Positions 35,281-42,289 of a stretch of DNA of 64,000 bases are shown in pieces. The DNA comes from DAOUJW01 sp034421015 (GTDB taxonomy: Bacteria; Chloroflexota; Dehalococcoidia; Lucifugimonadales; UBA2985): NCBI GenBank assembly GCA_034421015.1, contig DAOUKT010000037.1, forward strand, positions 122,483-186,482. Reading direction: 5' to 3'. The stretch's first letter is position 1, and each line of letters starts with the position of its first letter. The translations under genes and the position numbers were made by a program. The notes below the pieces were generated by a model that made no database searches, was not told the origin of the DNA, and saw nothing but the letters and a program-made list of their open reading frames with translations.

Positions 35281-36126
35281 ATGAAGTTCACAAAAATGCA
35301 CGGGGCTGGCAACGACTACGTTGTTATCGACGCCCGCGGCCTTGACGCCGACTGGCACAGCCTGGCGAAGGACATGTGCCACCGCCGCTTCGGGATCGGG
35401 TCGGACGGCCTTCTCCTGGCGTTGCCCTCGGACTGCGCGGACGTAAGGATGCGTATGTTCAACCCGGACGGCTCGGAAGCGGAGATGTGCGGCAACGGCA
35501 TCCGCTGCCTGGTGAAGTTTGCCCTGGAGCGGGACATAGTCAGCCAGGGCCAGGGGCCCCTTAACGTGGAGACGATGGCCGGAATACGCAGCCTCCAGCC
35601 CTTCTGGAGCGGCAGCAGTGTAACCAGCGCCCGTGTGGACATGGGAGAGCCGGAGCTTCGGCCGGAGCGGGTCCCCGTCTCTGTAACAGAGGATATGGCG
35701 GGAGGCCCGGTGCTGGACTTCCCCCTGAGCGTGGATGAAGTGGACCTGCAGCTGACCTTCGTTTCAATGGGCAACCCCCACGCCGTCGCCTTCGTTGATA
35801 CGCCTGTGGAGAGATTCCCGCTGCACCGAATAGGGCCGCAGGTGGAGGTCAACGACCTGTTTCCCAACAAGGTCAACTTCTCGATTGTGAACGTCAAGGA
35901 CGAGGGAAAGCTGTCGGCCCGGGTGTGGGAGAGGGGGGCAGGGGAGACGATGGCGTGCGGCACGGGCGCCTGCGCCATAGCGGTGGCGTCCCGTATGCAG
36001 GGCTACAGCGGCGACGATGTTGACATAACGTTGCCAGGAGGAATACTCAACATATCGTGGAACGGAGAGGGTCCCGTTTTCATGGAGGGGCCCGCCGCGG
36101 ACGTATTTGACGGAGAGTGGCGCTAG
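35281..36126 (+). CDS. dapF: Diaminopimelate epimerase
   Basis: Converts LL- to meso-diaminopimelate for lysine and peptidoglycan. Both catalytic cysteines are present: EMCGNGIRC and ACGTGACA. The opening FTKMHGAGNDYVVIDARG, the SDGLLLALPS segment and GNPHAVAFVD match the family. Length 281 aa is normal. It is followed 17 bp later by dapL, whose product makes its substrate, so the two form a functional unit. Confidence 0.96.
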   Translation: MKFTKMHGAGNDYVVIDARGLDADWHSLAKDMCHRRFGIGSDGLLLALPSDCADVRMRMFNPDGSEAEMCGNGIRCLVKFALERDIVSQGQGPLNVETMAGIRSLQPFWSGSSVTSARVDMGEPELRPERVPVSVTEDMAGGPVLDFPLSVDEVDLQLTFVSMGNPHAVAFVDTPVERFPLHRIGPQVEVNDLFPNKVNFSIVNVKDEGKLSARVWERGAGETMACGTGACAIAVASRMQGYSGDDVDITLPGGILNISWNGEGPVFMEGPAADVFDGEWR

Positions 36127-36143
36127 TATCCAGGAGACTATGA

Positions 36144-37322
36144 ATGAAATTTGCCAATCGCATTGAGCAGCTTCCGCCTTACCTGTTTGTGGAAATCAGC
36201 CGCAAGATCGCCCAGCGCCGCGCCGAGGGCGCGGACGTCGTCACCTTTGCCATAGGTGACCCGGACATTCCCACGCCCAGCCACATCCTGGATCGCCTGC
36301 ACCAGGCGAGCCAGGACCCACCAAACCATCGCTACCCGGAGTCGGAGGGCCTGCTGGAACTGCGACAGGCCATTGCCCAGTGGTACGAGAGCCGGTTCGG
36401 CGTATCGCTGGACCCGGTCACGGAGGTGCTGCCTCTCATTGGAGCCAAGGAGGGAATCGGGCACGCCGCCCTGTGCTTCATCGACCCGGGGGACGTGGCC
36501 CTGGTCCCGGATCCCGGCTACCCGGTCTACTCCATTGGCACGATGTTCGCCGGCGGCGAGTGCTACTGGATGCCGTTGCTGGAGGAGAACGACTGGCTCC
36601 CGGACCTGGACGCCATCCCGCCGGGCGTCATTCACAACGCCAAGGCGCTGTGGATAAACTACCCCAACAACCCCACCGGAGCGATAGCCGAAGCGGACTT
36701 CTTCGAGAAAGTCGTGGCCTTCGCCAGGGAGCACGAGATGCCCGTGCTCCACGACGCTCCGTACACCGAGGTCGCCTTCGACGGCTACAGGCCCATGAGC
36801 TTCCTGGAGGTGGACGGGGCCAAGGACGTGGCCATCGAGTTCCATTCGCTGTCCAAGAGCTACAACATGACCGGATGGCGAATAGGGATGGCCGTGGGCA
36901 ACGCAGAGATGATCAACGCCCTGATGAGGGTGAAGTCCAACCTGGACTCCGGGATACCCCAGGCCATCCAGTACGCGGCAATAGAGGCCCTTCTTGGCCC
37001 CCAGGACTGCATTGAAGACCACAACCGCATATACCAGAGGCGCCGGGATATGCTCGTGGACACCTTGAGGCAGATAGGGCTGGAGGTCACGGTGCCCAGG
37101 GCCAGCCTCTACGTCTGGGCCAAGCTGCCCGAGGGGTGGAAGTCTGCGGACTTCGCCGCCAAGCTGATTGAGGAGAGGGACATTGTGGTGACCCCCGGCG
37201 CTGGCTACGGCCGGTACGGGGAGGGGTACATCCGCCTGTCCCTGACCATCGCAGACGAACAGATGGAGAAGGGGCTGGAGCGCCTGTCGTCATGGCGCAT
37301 TCCCACCCCAAGCTCCGCATAG
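36144..37322 (+). CDS. dapL: LL-diaminopimelate aminotransferase
   Basis: PLP-dependent fold type I aminotransferase making LL-diaminopimelate directly from tetrahydrodipicolinate. Key segments: DVVTFAIGDPDIPTP, YPESEGLLELRQAIAQWY, LIGAKEGIGH, PDPGYPVYSIGTMFAGGE, INYPNNPTGAIA, HDAPYTEVAFDG, and SLSKSYNMTGWRIGMAVGN with the PLP lysine. Pairing with dapF supports DapL over other subgroup members; a general aminotransferase is the alternative. Length 392 aa. Its last 31 bp overlap hflX. Confidence 0.85.
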   Translation: MKFANRIEQLPPYLFVEISRKIAQRRAEGADVVTFAIGDPDIPTPSHILDRLHQASQDPPNHRYPESEGLLELRQAIAQWYESRFGVSLDPVTEVLPLIGAKEGIGHAALCFIDPGDVALVPDPGYPVYSIGTMFAGGECYWMPLLEENDWLPDLDAIPPGVIHNAKALWINYPNNPTGAIAEADFFEKVVAFAREHEMPVLHDAPYTEVAFDGYRPMSFLEVDGAKDVAIEFHSLSKSYNMTGWRIGMAVGNAEMINALMRVKSNLDSGIPQAIQYAAIEALLGPQDCIEDHNRIYQRRRDMLVDTLRQIGLEVTVPRASLYVWAKLPEGWKSADFAAKLIEERDIVVTPGAGYGRYGEGYIRLSLTIADEQMEKGLERLSSWRIPTPSSA

Positions 37323-38542
37323 GCTCTCAGGAGGACACCGTCACGCCCAAGACTCCAATTTCCACAAAGGCCCGGCCAGAGAGGGCTGTTGTCGTGGGGG
37401 TGGAGACCAGAAAATCGACCCACCTCTGGACAATAGAGGACTCGCTGGAAGAGCTGGGGCAGCTTGCCCTGACGGCCGGCGCGGACGTGGTCGGCGCAGT
37501 CTCCCAGCGACTGGAAAGGGCCACGCACTCCTACGTGGGCAAGGGGAAGCTGGAGGAGGTCCAGGCCCTGCGAGAGGACCTGGAGGCGGACGTGGTGATC
37601 TTCGACGACGAGCTTACGCCGTCCCAGCAGCGCAACCTGGAGGACGCCCTCAAGGTCAAGGTCATCGACCGCACCGCGCTGATCCTGGACGTTTTCGCCC
37701 GCAGAGCGCGCACGAGGGAGGGGCGACTGCAGGTCGAGCTGGCCCAGCACGAGTACCTGCTGCCGCGCCTGGCAGGCCAGTGGACGCACCTTGAGCGGCT
37801 GGGAGGCGGAATCGGGACCCGGGGCCCCGGCGAGACGCAGCTTGAGACGGACCGCAGGCTTGTACGCAACAAGATTCAGAGGCTCAAGCGGGAGCTTGAC
37901 GACGTGCGGCAGCAGCGGGACCTGTACCGCCATCGCCGAAAGAGAGAGGGCATCCCCATCATATCCCTCGTGGGCTACACCAACGCCGGAAAGAGCACTA
38001 TGCTCAACGCCCTGAGCAACGCCGGCGTGGTAGCGGAGGACAAGCTGTTCTCGACACTTGACCCGGTCACCAGGAGGATCAAGCTGCCCGGAGAGGGCTT
38101 CTTCCTGCTGACCGACACCGTGGGCTTCATCCAGAAGCTGCCTCCAAGCCTGCTGGCCGCATTCCGGGCGACCCTGGAGGAGCTTCAGGAGGCGGATGGC
38201 ATTCTGCACGTTGTCGACATAACGCATCCCAACGCGGCGGAGCAGGTCCAGGTGGTGGACGACCTCCTGAACGAGCTCAAGCTGCAGGACAAGCCCCGCA
38301 TCTGGGCCATGAACAAGATGGACCTCCTGATGGAAGAGGGCTGTATCCCAGAGCACATCGACCTTCTGCGTGTCGAGGGCAGTGACGACCCCGTTGTGGC
38401 CGTTTCGGCGGCGACGGGATGGGGCCTGGACCGACTGCTGGAGGCAGTGGAGGAGCTGACAGAAGACCTGCGCCCGGAGTCCGGCAGCGCCGCGGGGTTC
38501 TGGGCAAACCATCGTTACGAAGATAAGGAGAACCGGCAATGA
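37292..38542 (+). CDS. hflX: GTPase HflX
   Basis: Ribosome-splitting GTPase of the Obg/HflX group. The N-terminal HflX domain has VGAVSQRLERATHSYVGKGKLEEV and VIFDDELTPSQQRNLEDAL. The linker carries RLGGGIGTRGPGETQLETDRR. The G domain has GYTNAGKSTMLNAL, the switch region LFSTLDPVTRRIKLPG, DTVGFIQKLPP and NKMD. Length 416 aa. ATG 37292 overlaps dapL by 31 bp; no better start precedes the conserved AVVVGVE. It shares ATGA with the next gene. Confidence 0.95.
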   Translation: MAHSHPKLRIGSQEDTVTPKTPISTKARPERAVVVGVETRKSTHLWTIEDSLEELGQLALTAGADVVGAVSQRLERATHSYVGKGKLEEVQALREDLEADVVIFDDELTPSQQRNLEDALKVKVIDRTALILDVFARRARTREGRLQVELAQHEYLLPRLAGQWTHLERLGGGIGTRGPGETQLETDRRLVRNKIQRLKRELDDVRQQRDLYRHRRKREGIPIISLVGYTNAGKSTMLNALSNAGVVAEDKLFSTLDPVTRRIKLPGEGFFLLTDTVGFIQKLPPSLLAAFRATLEELQEADGILHVVDITHPNAAEQVQVVDDLLNELKLQDKPRIWAMNKMDLLMEEGCIPEHIDLLRVEGSDDPVVAVSAATGWGLDRLLEAVEELTEDLRPESGSAAGFWANHRYEDKENRQ

Positions 38543-38880
38543 CTATGGATATAGAGGGCCTGCCTTCCAGACCCTTCTTCAACTGCACCCCGGATGGGAT
38601 GGATATTCTGGATTCGAGAGAGATGAGCGGGGCGGCGCGCCTGGACGCCGTCGAGCCGTGGATGCGCTTTGAGCTTGGCGACAGGAACGTGATCGACTCC
38701 ACGCCGCGGAGGGCGACAAGCTCCAAGCCCGGCCAGGTCACGGTGGAGTGCGAGGGTGGCACGGTCTACATAGACTTCGAGGACGGGCGCGCCCGCAAGG
38801 TCACGGATCAGGGCGAGTTCGTCTACATGGGAGACCTGGAGGACCGCAACGAGGGCCTGGGTTACATACCCGTTTCCTGA
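38539..38880 (+). CDS. Conserved-looking hypothetical protein
   Basis: A 113-aa protein whose start overlaps the hflX stop by 4 bp (ATGA), implying translational coupling. It is soluble and acidic, with no membrane helix or signal. The N-terminus SRPFFNCTPDGMDILDSREMSGAARLDAVEPWMRF is followed by a beta-rich part (GQVTVECEGGTVYIDFEDGRARKVTDQGEFVYMGDL). I do not recognise the family. A role beside HflX is suggested only by the coupling. Confidence 0.6.
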   Translation: MTMDIEGLPSRPFFNCTPDGMDILDSREMSGAARLDAVEPWMRFELGDRNVIDSTPRRATSSKPGQVTVECEGGTVYIDFEDGRARKVTDQGEFVYMGDLEDRNEGLGYIPVS

Positions 38881-38904
38881 GTGGAAGAGAGGGGGCGGGG
38901 TTCT

Positions 38905-39114
38905 CTAGTCGTCCCCTTCGTCGCCGTCCAATATGTCCAGCCTGTCTCCAAGGGCCTTCACACAGTCGAAAAGCGCTCGGACGCATTCCGAGACCTGCCG
39001 CTCGTAGCTTCCGGCTCGATGGGATAGGGGGTCTTTCTCTATGGCCCTCTGCAACATCCTAGCCTCGTGCAGCTTGGACCTGAACGTCCATCTGAGTTCC
39101 GCTGAATCTGGCAA
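38905..39114 (-). CDS. Small helical protein
   Basis: A 69-aa frame, MPDSAELRWTFRSKLHEARMLQRAIEK...VRALFDCVKALGDRLDILDGDEGDD: probably a two-helix, coiled-coil-like protein with an acidic tail. Its TTG start is supported by AGGAGT 6 nt upstream. It is convergent with the hflX-partner gene. The family is not recognised; the reading as a real gene rests on the ribosome site and the sensible amphipathic pattern. Confidence 0.45.
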   Translation of the reverse strand: MPDSAELRWTFRSKLHEARMLQRAIEKDPLSHRAGSYERQVSECVRALFDCVKALGDRLDILDGDEGDD

Positions 39115-39224
39115 TTGATTACTCCTACAGGTGAAATAAAGCTCAGTACCATATTATGTGTCCCGTAGCCGGATGTCCACGAGGCACAGGAGAGAGTTGG
39201 CGTAAATTCAGTCCCAATAGAAGA

Positions 39225-39258
39225 AACCCTGATTGACCATTCAAGGTCAATCAGGGTT
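39225..39258 (-). terminator. Terminator of the microprotein unit
   Basis: A perfect 14-bp stem AACCCTGATTGACC (39225-39238) / GGTCAATCAGGGTT (39245-39258) with a 6-nt loop. Read on the minus strand it is followed by TTTCTTCTATT, a T-rich tail. It lies directly after the second repeat unit and closes the transcript starting near 39722. Confidence 0.65.
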
Positions 39259-39267
39259 CATGCCTCA

Positions 39268-39480
39268 TCAGCGATTCTTGTCGACCTTGACCTTGCTTCG
39301 TGCGATTTTCCTTAGTTTGCTTGTTCTCTTCTGTGCGTAGTTCATTGTGTTTACCAAAGCAACGATTATAGCAGGACCAGATCAGTGATTCTTGTTGAGA
39401 GTGTTTCGTACGGTATTCAATAACTTGGTCGTAGTCTTCTGTGCGTAATTGATTATCGTCACCAAAGCAGCAATGAGGCG
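39268..39480 (-). repeat. Two diverged tandem copies of a coding repeat
   Basis: Reading the minus strand, copy 1 (39382 to about 39480) and copy 2 (39268-39381) share CAGAAG-centred blocks such as TACGCACAGAAG and end CAAGAATCAC/GCTGA. In one frame both encode A-LV---NYAQK-T-KL, with a stop between them. Copy 2 has no Shine-Dalgarno of its own and a possible ATG at 39345 giving 25 residues (MNYAQKRTSKLRKIARSK...). GC is about 40% (24/60 in 39301-39360). Confidence 0.65.
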
Positions 39481-39513
39481 CGCCCATTGCTCAAGTTGGT
39501 CAACGATTTCCAT
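39382..39513 (-). CDS. 43-aa microprotein with hydrophobic helix and basic tail
   Basis: MEIVDQLEQWARLIAALVT... then INYAQKTTTKLLNTVRNTL and NKNH: a short acidic head, a hydrophobic stretch (about 12-24) and a cationic C-terminus. AAGGAGGTGA, close to a perfect anti-16S match, lies 7 nt before the ATG. A consensus promoter (39729-39757) and a hairpin terminator (39225-39258) bracket it, so the unit looks intact. A tandem diverged copy follows. Size, polarity and duplication recall membrane-active type I toxins, but no antisense RNA was identified and no family was recognised. It lies in a roughly 40% GC island, unlike its neighbours. Confidence 0.6.
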   Translation of the reverse strand: MEIVDQLEQWARLIAALVTIINYAQKTTTKLLNTVRNTLNKNH

Positions 39514-39728
39514 TCTGATGTCACCTCCTTTCTCTCATAGTTTGTTCTGACTCCATACGTAACATCTTTGGAATGCGCAGCAGTATATTGGCCTTGGGAA
39601 AGGCAACCACAGGAGCGCAAATGGGGAAAGGGGGTGAGGCACGGTATGGCACAGAACGAGCGAGCAAATATGCTACCCAGTGCCGGGAGTCAGTTGCAAG
39701 TATTCACTCGGCAGCCGATCTTACCTCA
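39514..39728 (-). other. Long 5' leader of the microprotein unit
   Basis: About 210 nt separate the predicted start point (near 39722) from the microprotein ATG. No other frame with a ribosome site was seen here. A pyrimidine-rich stretch (CCUCACCCCCUUUCCCC on the transcript, around 39625) could pair with the purine-rich Shine-Dalgarno region GAGAAAGGAGGUGA and mask it; that is an inference. Another -10-like TATACT occurs within it (complement of 39582-39587). Confidence 0.4.
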
Positions 39729-39757
39729 AGTATAGCACATTTGCGTTGATTTGTCAA
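39729..39757 (-). promoter_or_regulatory. Near-consensus promoter of the microprotein unit
   Basis: Read on the minus strand: TTGACA (complement of 39752-39757), a 17-bp spacer ending TGC, then TATACT (complement of 39729-39734). This is a perfect -35, ideal spacing, an extended TG and a 5/6 -10: the strongest promoter-like match noticed in the window. Confidence 0.75.
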
Positions 39758-39841
39758 TAGGTTGGAGGGGGAGCATACGCCGTCACAACTTATTGTTGTT
39801 ATTCGGCCATTGCATTCCACCACAGACCTAGACTCTGGATC

Positions 39842-39871
39842 AATCACGTGACAACGAGTTGTCACGTGATT
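39842..39871. repeat. Perfect 14-bp palindrome
   Basis: AATCACGTGACAAC-GA-GTTGTCACGTGATT: two exact 14-bp arms around a 2-nt centre. It contains two CACGTG cores. No T-run follows on either strand. It sits between the microprotein promoter and a small membrane-protein frame and could be an operator or a weak terminator for the latter. Confidence 0.7.
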
Positions 39872-39881
39872 TGGGGGGATG

Positions 39882-40154
39882 CTAGTGGTTTTGACTGAAG
39901 GCGCCAGCAAGGCCGCCGCAGATGACCACAATAGCGGATAGGGAGAGTGAATAAGCTCCCAAGATAGGCCAGTCCCACTGGCCAACACCAACTGCTATCC
40001 ACAGGCCAAACGGAAGTGCTACCAGTACGCAGACCAATTGTTTCTGTGTCATAGTATACCCAGAGTAGCATAGGCCAGCAGCCCATATCAAACCAAGCGA
40101 GAGCCGATTGACACATTCCCGCCGAGGGATAGGGGCCTCGCCACTGGCCAACAA
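39882..40154 (-). CDS. Possible small membrane protein
   Basis: A 90-aa frame with two or three hydrophobic helices: LSLGLIWAAGLCYSGY, LVCVLVALPFGLWIAVGVG and LGAYSLSLSAIVVICGGLAGAF. The start is uncertain: TTG 40154 gives three helices; ATG 40052, just after TATACT, gives 56 aa with two. No convincing Shine-Dalgarno is seen for either. The consistent hydrophobic pattern is the main argument that it is real. Family not recognised. Confidence 0.35.
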   Translation of the reverse strand: MLASGEAPIPRRECVNRLSLGLIWAAGLCYSGYTMTQKQLVCVLVALPFGLWIAVGVGQWDWPILGAYSLSLSAIVVICGGLAGAFSQNH

Positions 40155-40502
40155 GCGAATGACAAGCCTAGCGCCAACTTCGCTCCGGGGGAATTACGTC
40201 AACAGTCTGGGAGGTCCTCTCAAGCCGTAGGCGGGAAGAGCCGGAAGACCCTGTGTAATAACTTCGCCCTATATTTGTTATGTCAATTTACGGAGGCGAA
40301 TCCAGCGCCCCACTTGACATAATATGTTAGCCTGGGGCCGCGCCCCTCTCCCCAGGCCGCCCGCGTCTTGACTTTGGATTGGCAGCGTGCAAGACTCGTA
40401 ATTGAGAGCCCTTCGCCCTGAACTTCAATCCAAGTTGACTCTGCGCCAACCCTCGATGGAAGATCGGCTTTGGGGAATTCAAATTCCAGGGATTCTACGC
40501 GC
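40155..40502 (+). other. Non-coding stretch with nested inverted repeats
   Basis: No convincing gene. TTATGTCAA (40278-40286) and TTGACATAA (40314-40322) are exact inverses flanking GGCG-AATCCAG-CGCC, so the segment can fold as a two-level hairpin. Immediately after it, GCCTGGGG (40330-40337) pairs with CCCCAGGC (40350-40357). TTGACA at 40314 has no -10 at the right distance. The elements lie 150-220 bp before the orphan ABC ATPase gene and could be its control region. Confidence 0.45.
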
Positions 40503-41528
40503 ATGACTACAGAGACGCAAGCCGACCAGGAAATCCTCCGCATCGATGACCTCCACACCTCCTTCTACACGCGAGATGGCGAGGTCAAGGCGGTCAACGG
40601 GGTCAACCTGTCCCTCAAGGAGGACCGCATTCTTGGCGTGGTTGGCGAAAGCGGCTCCGGCAAGTCGGTCACGGCCCTCTCCATGCTGCGCCTGGTGCCC
40701 CACCCGGGCAAGATAACCAGGGGCTCCGTGTTCTTCCGGGGCGTCAATCTGATGCAGATAAGCGACGAGCAGCTGAGGAGGATTCGCGGCAAGGACATCG
40801 CCATGATCTTCCAGGAGCCCACCTCGGCCCTCAACCCGCTGCTCAACGTCGGCACCCACATGGAGGAGATACTCCTGGCCCACAGCAACATGTCCAAGCA
40901 CGATGCCAGAGAGAGGTCGCTGCAGCTTCTTCGAGAGATGGACCTGCCTGCGCCGGCCCACATCCTCAAGCAGTACCCATTCCAGCTCAGCGGCGGCCAG
41001 GCGCAGCGCGTGATGATTGCCATGGCCATGATCTGGAACCCCCAGGTGCTCATCGCAGACGAGATAACGTCGAACCTGGACGTCACCCTTCAGGCCGATG
41101 TCCTGGACAGGCTGAAGCGCCTGCAAGCGGAGAAACACTCCGCCATCCTGCTCATCACCCACGACATGGGGGTCATAGCCAAGGTGGCCAACGAGGTGGC
41201 GGTGATGTACGCCGGTTCCGTTGTGGAGTACAGCGACACGCCAACCATATTCAGGCGGCCGTACCATCCCTATACCTGGGCGCTCCTGCAGTCCATCCCG
41301 CGCCTTGACGACCCCAGGCGCAGCCTGCAGCCAATCCAGGGTTCGTCCCCGGACCTAATAGACCTGCCGGACCAGTGCCCCTACATGTCCCGGTGTCCCA
41401 AGGCCACCAACTTCTGCCGGCTGAACCCCAAGCCCCCGCTGGAAGAGATTGAGCCGGGACACTTCGTGGCCTGCTACAACAAGATAGAGTACGACGACCA
41501 GGACGCGACCCCCGCCGGCTCGCTTTAG
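40503..41528 (+). CDS. Oligopeptide/dipeptide ABC transporter ATP-binding protein (orphan)
   Basis: An OppD/DppD-type ATPase of 341 aa. Walker A GESGSGKS (48-55), Q-loop FQEPTSALNP, signature LSGGQAQR (162-169) and Walker B VLIADE (182-187) are intact. The D-loop region reads DEITSNLD where DEPTTALD is usual. The C-terminal oligopeptide-family extension has CPYMSRCPKATNFC, a cysteine-rich motif typical of OppD. No permease, binding protein or OppF partner is adjacent. ATG 40503 is chosen; a TTG at 40470 is possible. Confidence 0.9.
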   Translation: MTTETQADQEILRIDDLHTSFYTRDGEVKAVNGVNLSLKEDRILGVVGESGSGKSVTALSMLRLVPHPGKITRGSVFFRGVNLMQISDEQLRRIRGKDIAMIFQEPTSALNPLLNVGTHMEEILLAHSNMSKHDARERSLQLLREMDLPAPAHILKQYPFQLSGGQAQRVMIAMAMIWNPQVLIADEITSNLDVTLQADVLDRLKRLQAEKHSAILLITHDMGVIAKVANEVAVMYAGSVVEYSDTPTIFRRPYHPYTWALLQSIPRLDDPRRSLQPIQGSSPDLIDLPDQCPYMSRCPKATNFCRLNPKPPLEEIEPGHFVACYNKIEYDDQDATPAGSL

Positions 41529-41576
41529 GCCCGAGCCACCCGCCTCATCAACCTTCCCCTCGACTTGCCGCGGTAA

Positions 41577-41745
41577 TTGCCATAACTCTGCTCCAGTGTT
41601 TGCCATAAGGCAGCAGGTGCATCCACCGCTCCTATGCCATAAGGCATTTTATGGCAAACCACCGCTCTTGCCTTATGGCAATATATGGCAAGGCGCTTGA
41701 CACGCCGTCCGCCTTATGGTAGCGTTCAGGCAATGCCTTATGGCA
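41577..41745. repeat. Array of TGCC-N4-GGCA palindromes
   Basis: Four full 12-mers TGCCATAAGGCA or its complement TGCCTTATGGCA lie at 41601-41612, 41635-41646, 41669-41680 and 41734-41745. Partial copies are TTGCCATAA (41577), TTATGGCAA (41649), ATATGGCAA (41683) and CGCCTTATGGTA (41710). The first three full copies start exactly 34 bp apart. The array fills the 254-bp gap between the ABC ATPase and the next gene, ending 37 bp before its ATG. It looks like a multi-site operator or iteron cluster. Confidence 0.85.
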
Positions 41746-41751
41746 ACCAGG

Positions 41752-41760
41752 CTATCCACA
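41752..41760 (+). promoter_or_regulatory. DnaA-box-like 9-mer beside the array
   Basis: CTATCCACA differs from the DnaA box TTATCCACA at one position. It is 6 bp after the last palindrome of the array. A single box is weak evidence; it is recorded because iteron-like arrays with DnaA boxes are typical of replication origins. Confidence 0.25.
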
Positions 41761-41782
41761 GGCTAAGTCTCAGGAGAGAACT

Positions 41783-42262
41783 ATGGCAGCAGACCTGAGC
41801 CAGATCGAAATGGAGCTTGAAGAGGAGATCCGGCAGCTGGAGCTTGAGAAGGCCGGTTACGATGCCCGGCTGGAGGAGAAGCGCCGCCTGCTATCGAGGC
41901 TGCGTGTGGATGCGGCCCCGCCACAGCCTGCTCCCGTAGTTGAGCCCCCTGCTCAGCCTGTCCAGGCAGCAACGGTGACAGCCGCCCCAGGCAGCGGCAG
42001 GGTCAGCATCACAGACCTGGGCAAGCACCACTACGAGGCCGACGGCAGGCGCTTCAAGAACGCGGGCCACCTGCTGGACTACTTCGACGTCCCCCACTAC
42101 TTCTCTCAGAAACACCCCAAGAAGGGCGACGCGGCCGCTCGCGAGATACTCCGGTGGACAAGGCGCAGCCCTGAGCTGGCCTCAAGGGTCGACGTGGCGC
42201 TGGCAGACGGCTCCCGCATGAGGCTGGATGCGGCGGTAGACTCCATCTGGCCGGACGCATAG
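41783..42262 (+). CDS. Unknown protein with N-terminal coiled coil
   Basis: A 159-aa soluble protein. Residues about 5-45 (LSQIEMELEEEIRQLELEKA ... LEEKRRLLSRLR) form a coiled coil. A Pro/Ala/Val-rich linker (about 46-70) leads to a compact C-terminal domain (VSITDLGKHHYEADGRRFKNAGHLLDYFDVPHYFSQKHPKK ... LADGSRMRLDAAVDSIWPDA). No known domain is recognised. GGAG lies near the ATG. Its upstream region is the TGCC-N4-GGCA array, so it is probably controlled through those sites or encodes their binder; that is inference. Confidence 0.65.
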   Translation: MAADLSQIEMELEEEIRQLELEKAGYDARLEEKRRLLSRLRVDAAPPQPAPVVEPPAQPVQAATVTAAPGSGRVSITDLGKHHYEADGRRFKNAGHLLDYFDVPHYFSQKHPKKGDAAAREILRWTRRSPELASRVDVALADGSRMRLDAAVDSIWPDA

Positions 42263-42289
42263 CCGCAGGCGCGGCGTCCCTCCGTACCC

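Noticed and set aside
39251..39487. 78-codon open frame with two internal repeats on the minus strand
   Set aside because: It reads the same tandem DNA repeat in another frame. The frame with AAGGAGGTGA and an ATG (39513) is the better candidate.
39704..39991. 95-codon minus-strand frame
   Set aside because: It runs through a perfect palindrome and a near-consensus promoter, with no ribosome site or sensible protein pattern.
40314..40325. TTGACATAATAT as a promoter for the orphan ABC ATPase
   Set aside because: No -10 hexamer lies 16-18 bp after TTGACA; the sequence is better explained as the right arm of an inverted repeat.
41577..41760. Chromosomal replication origin
   Set aside because: Only one imperfect DnaA box and no dnaA/dnaN nearby. 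Kept as an operator/iteron-like array, with origin as an unproven alternative.
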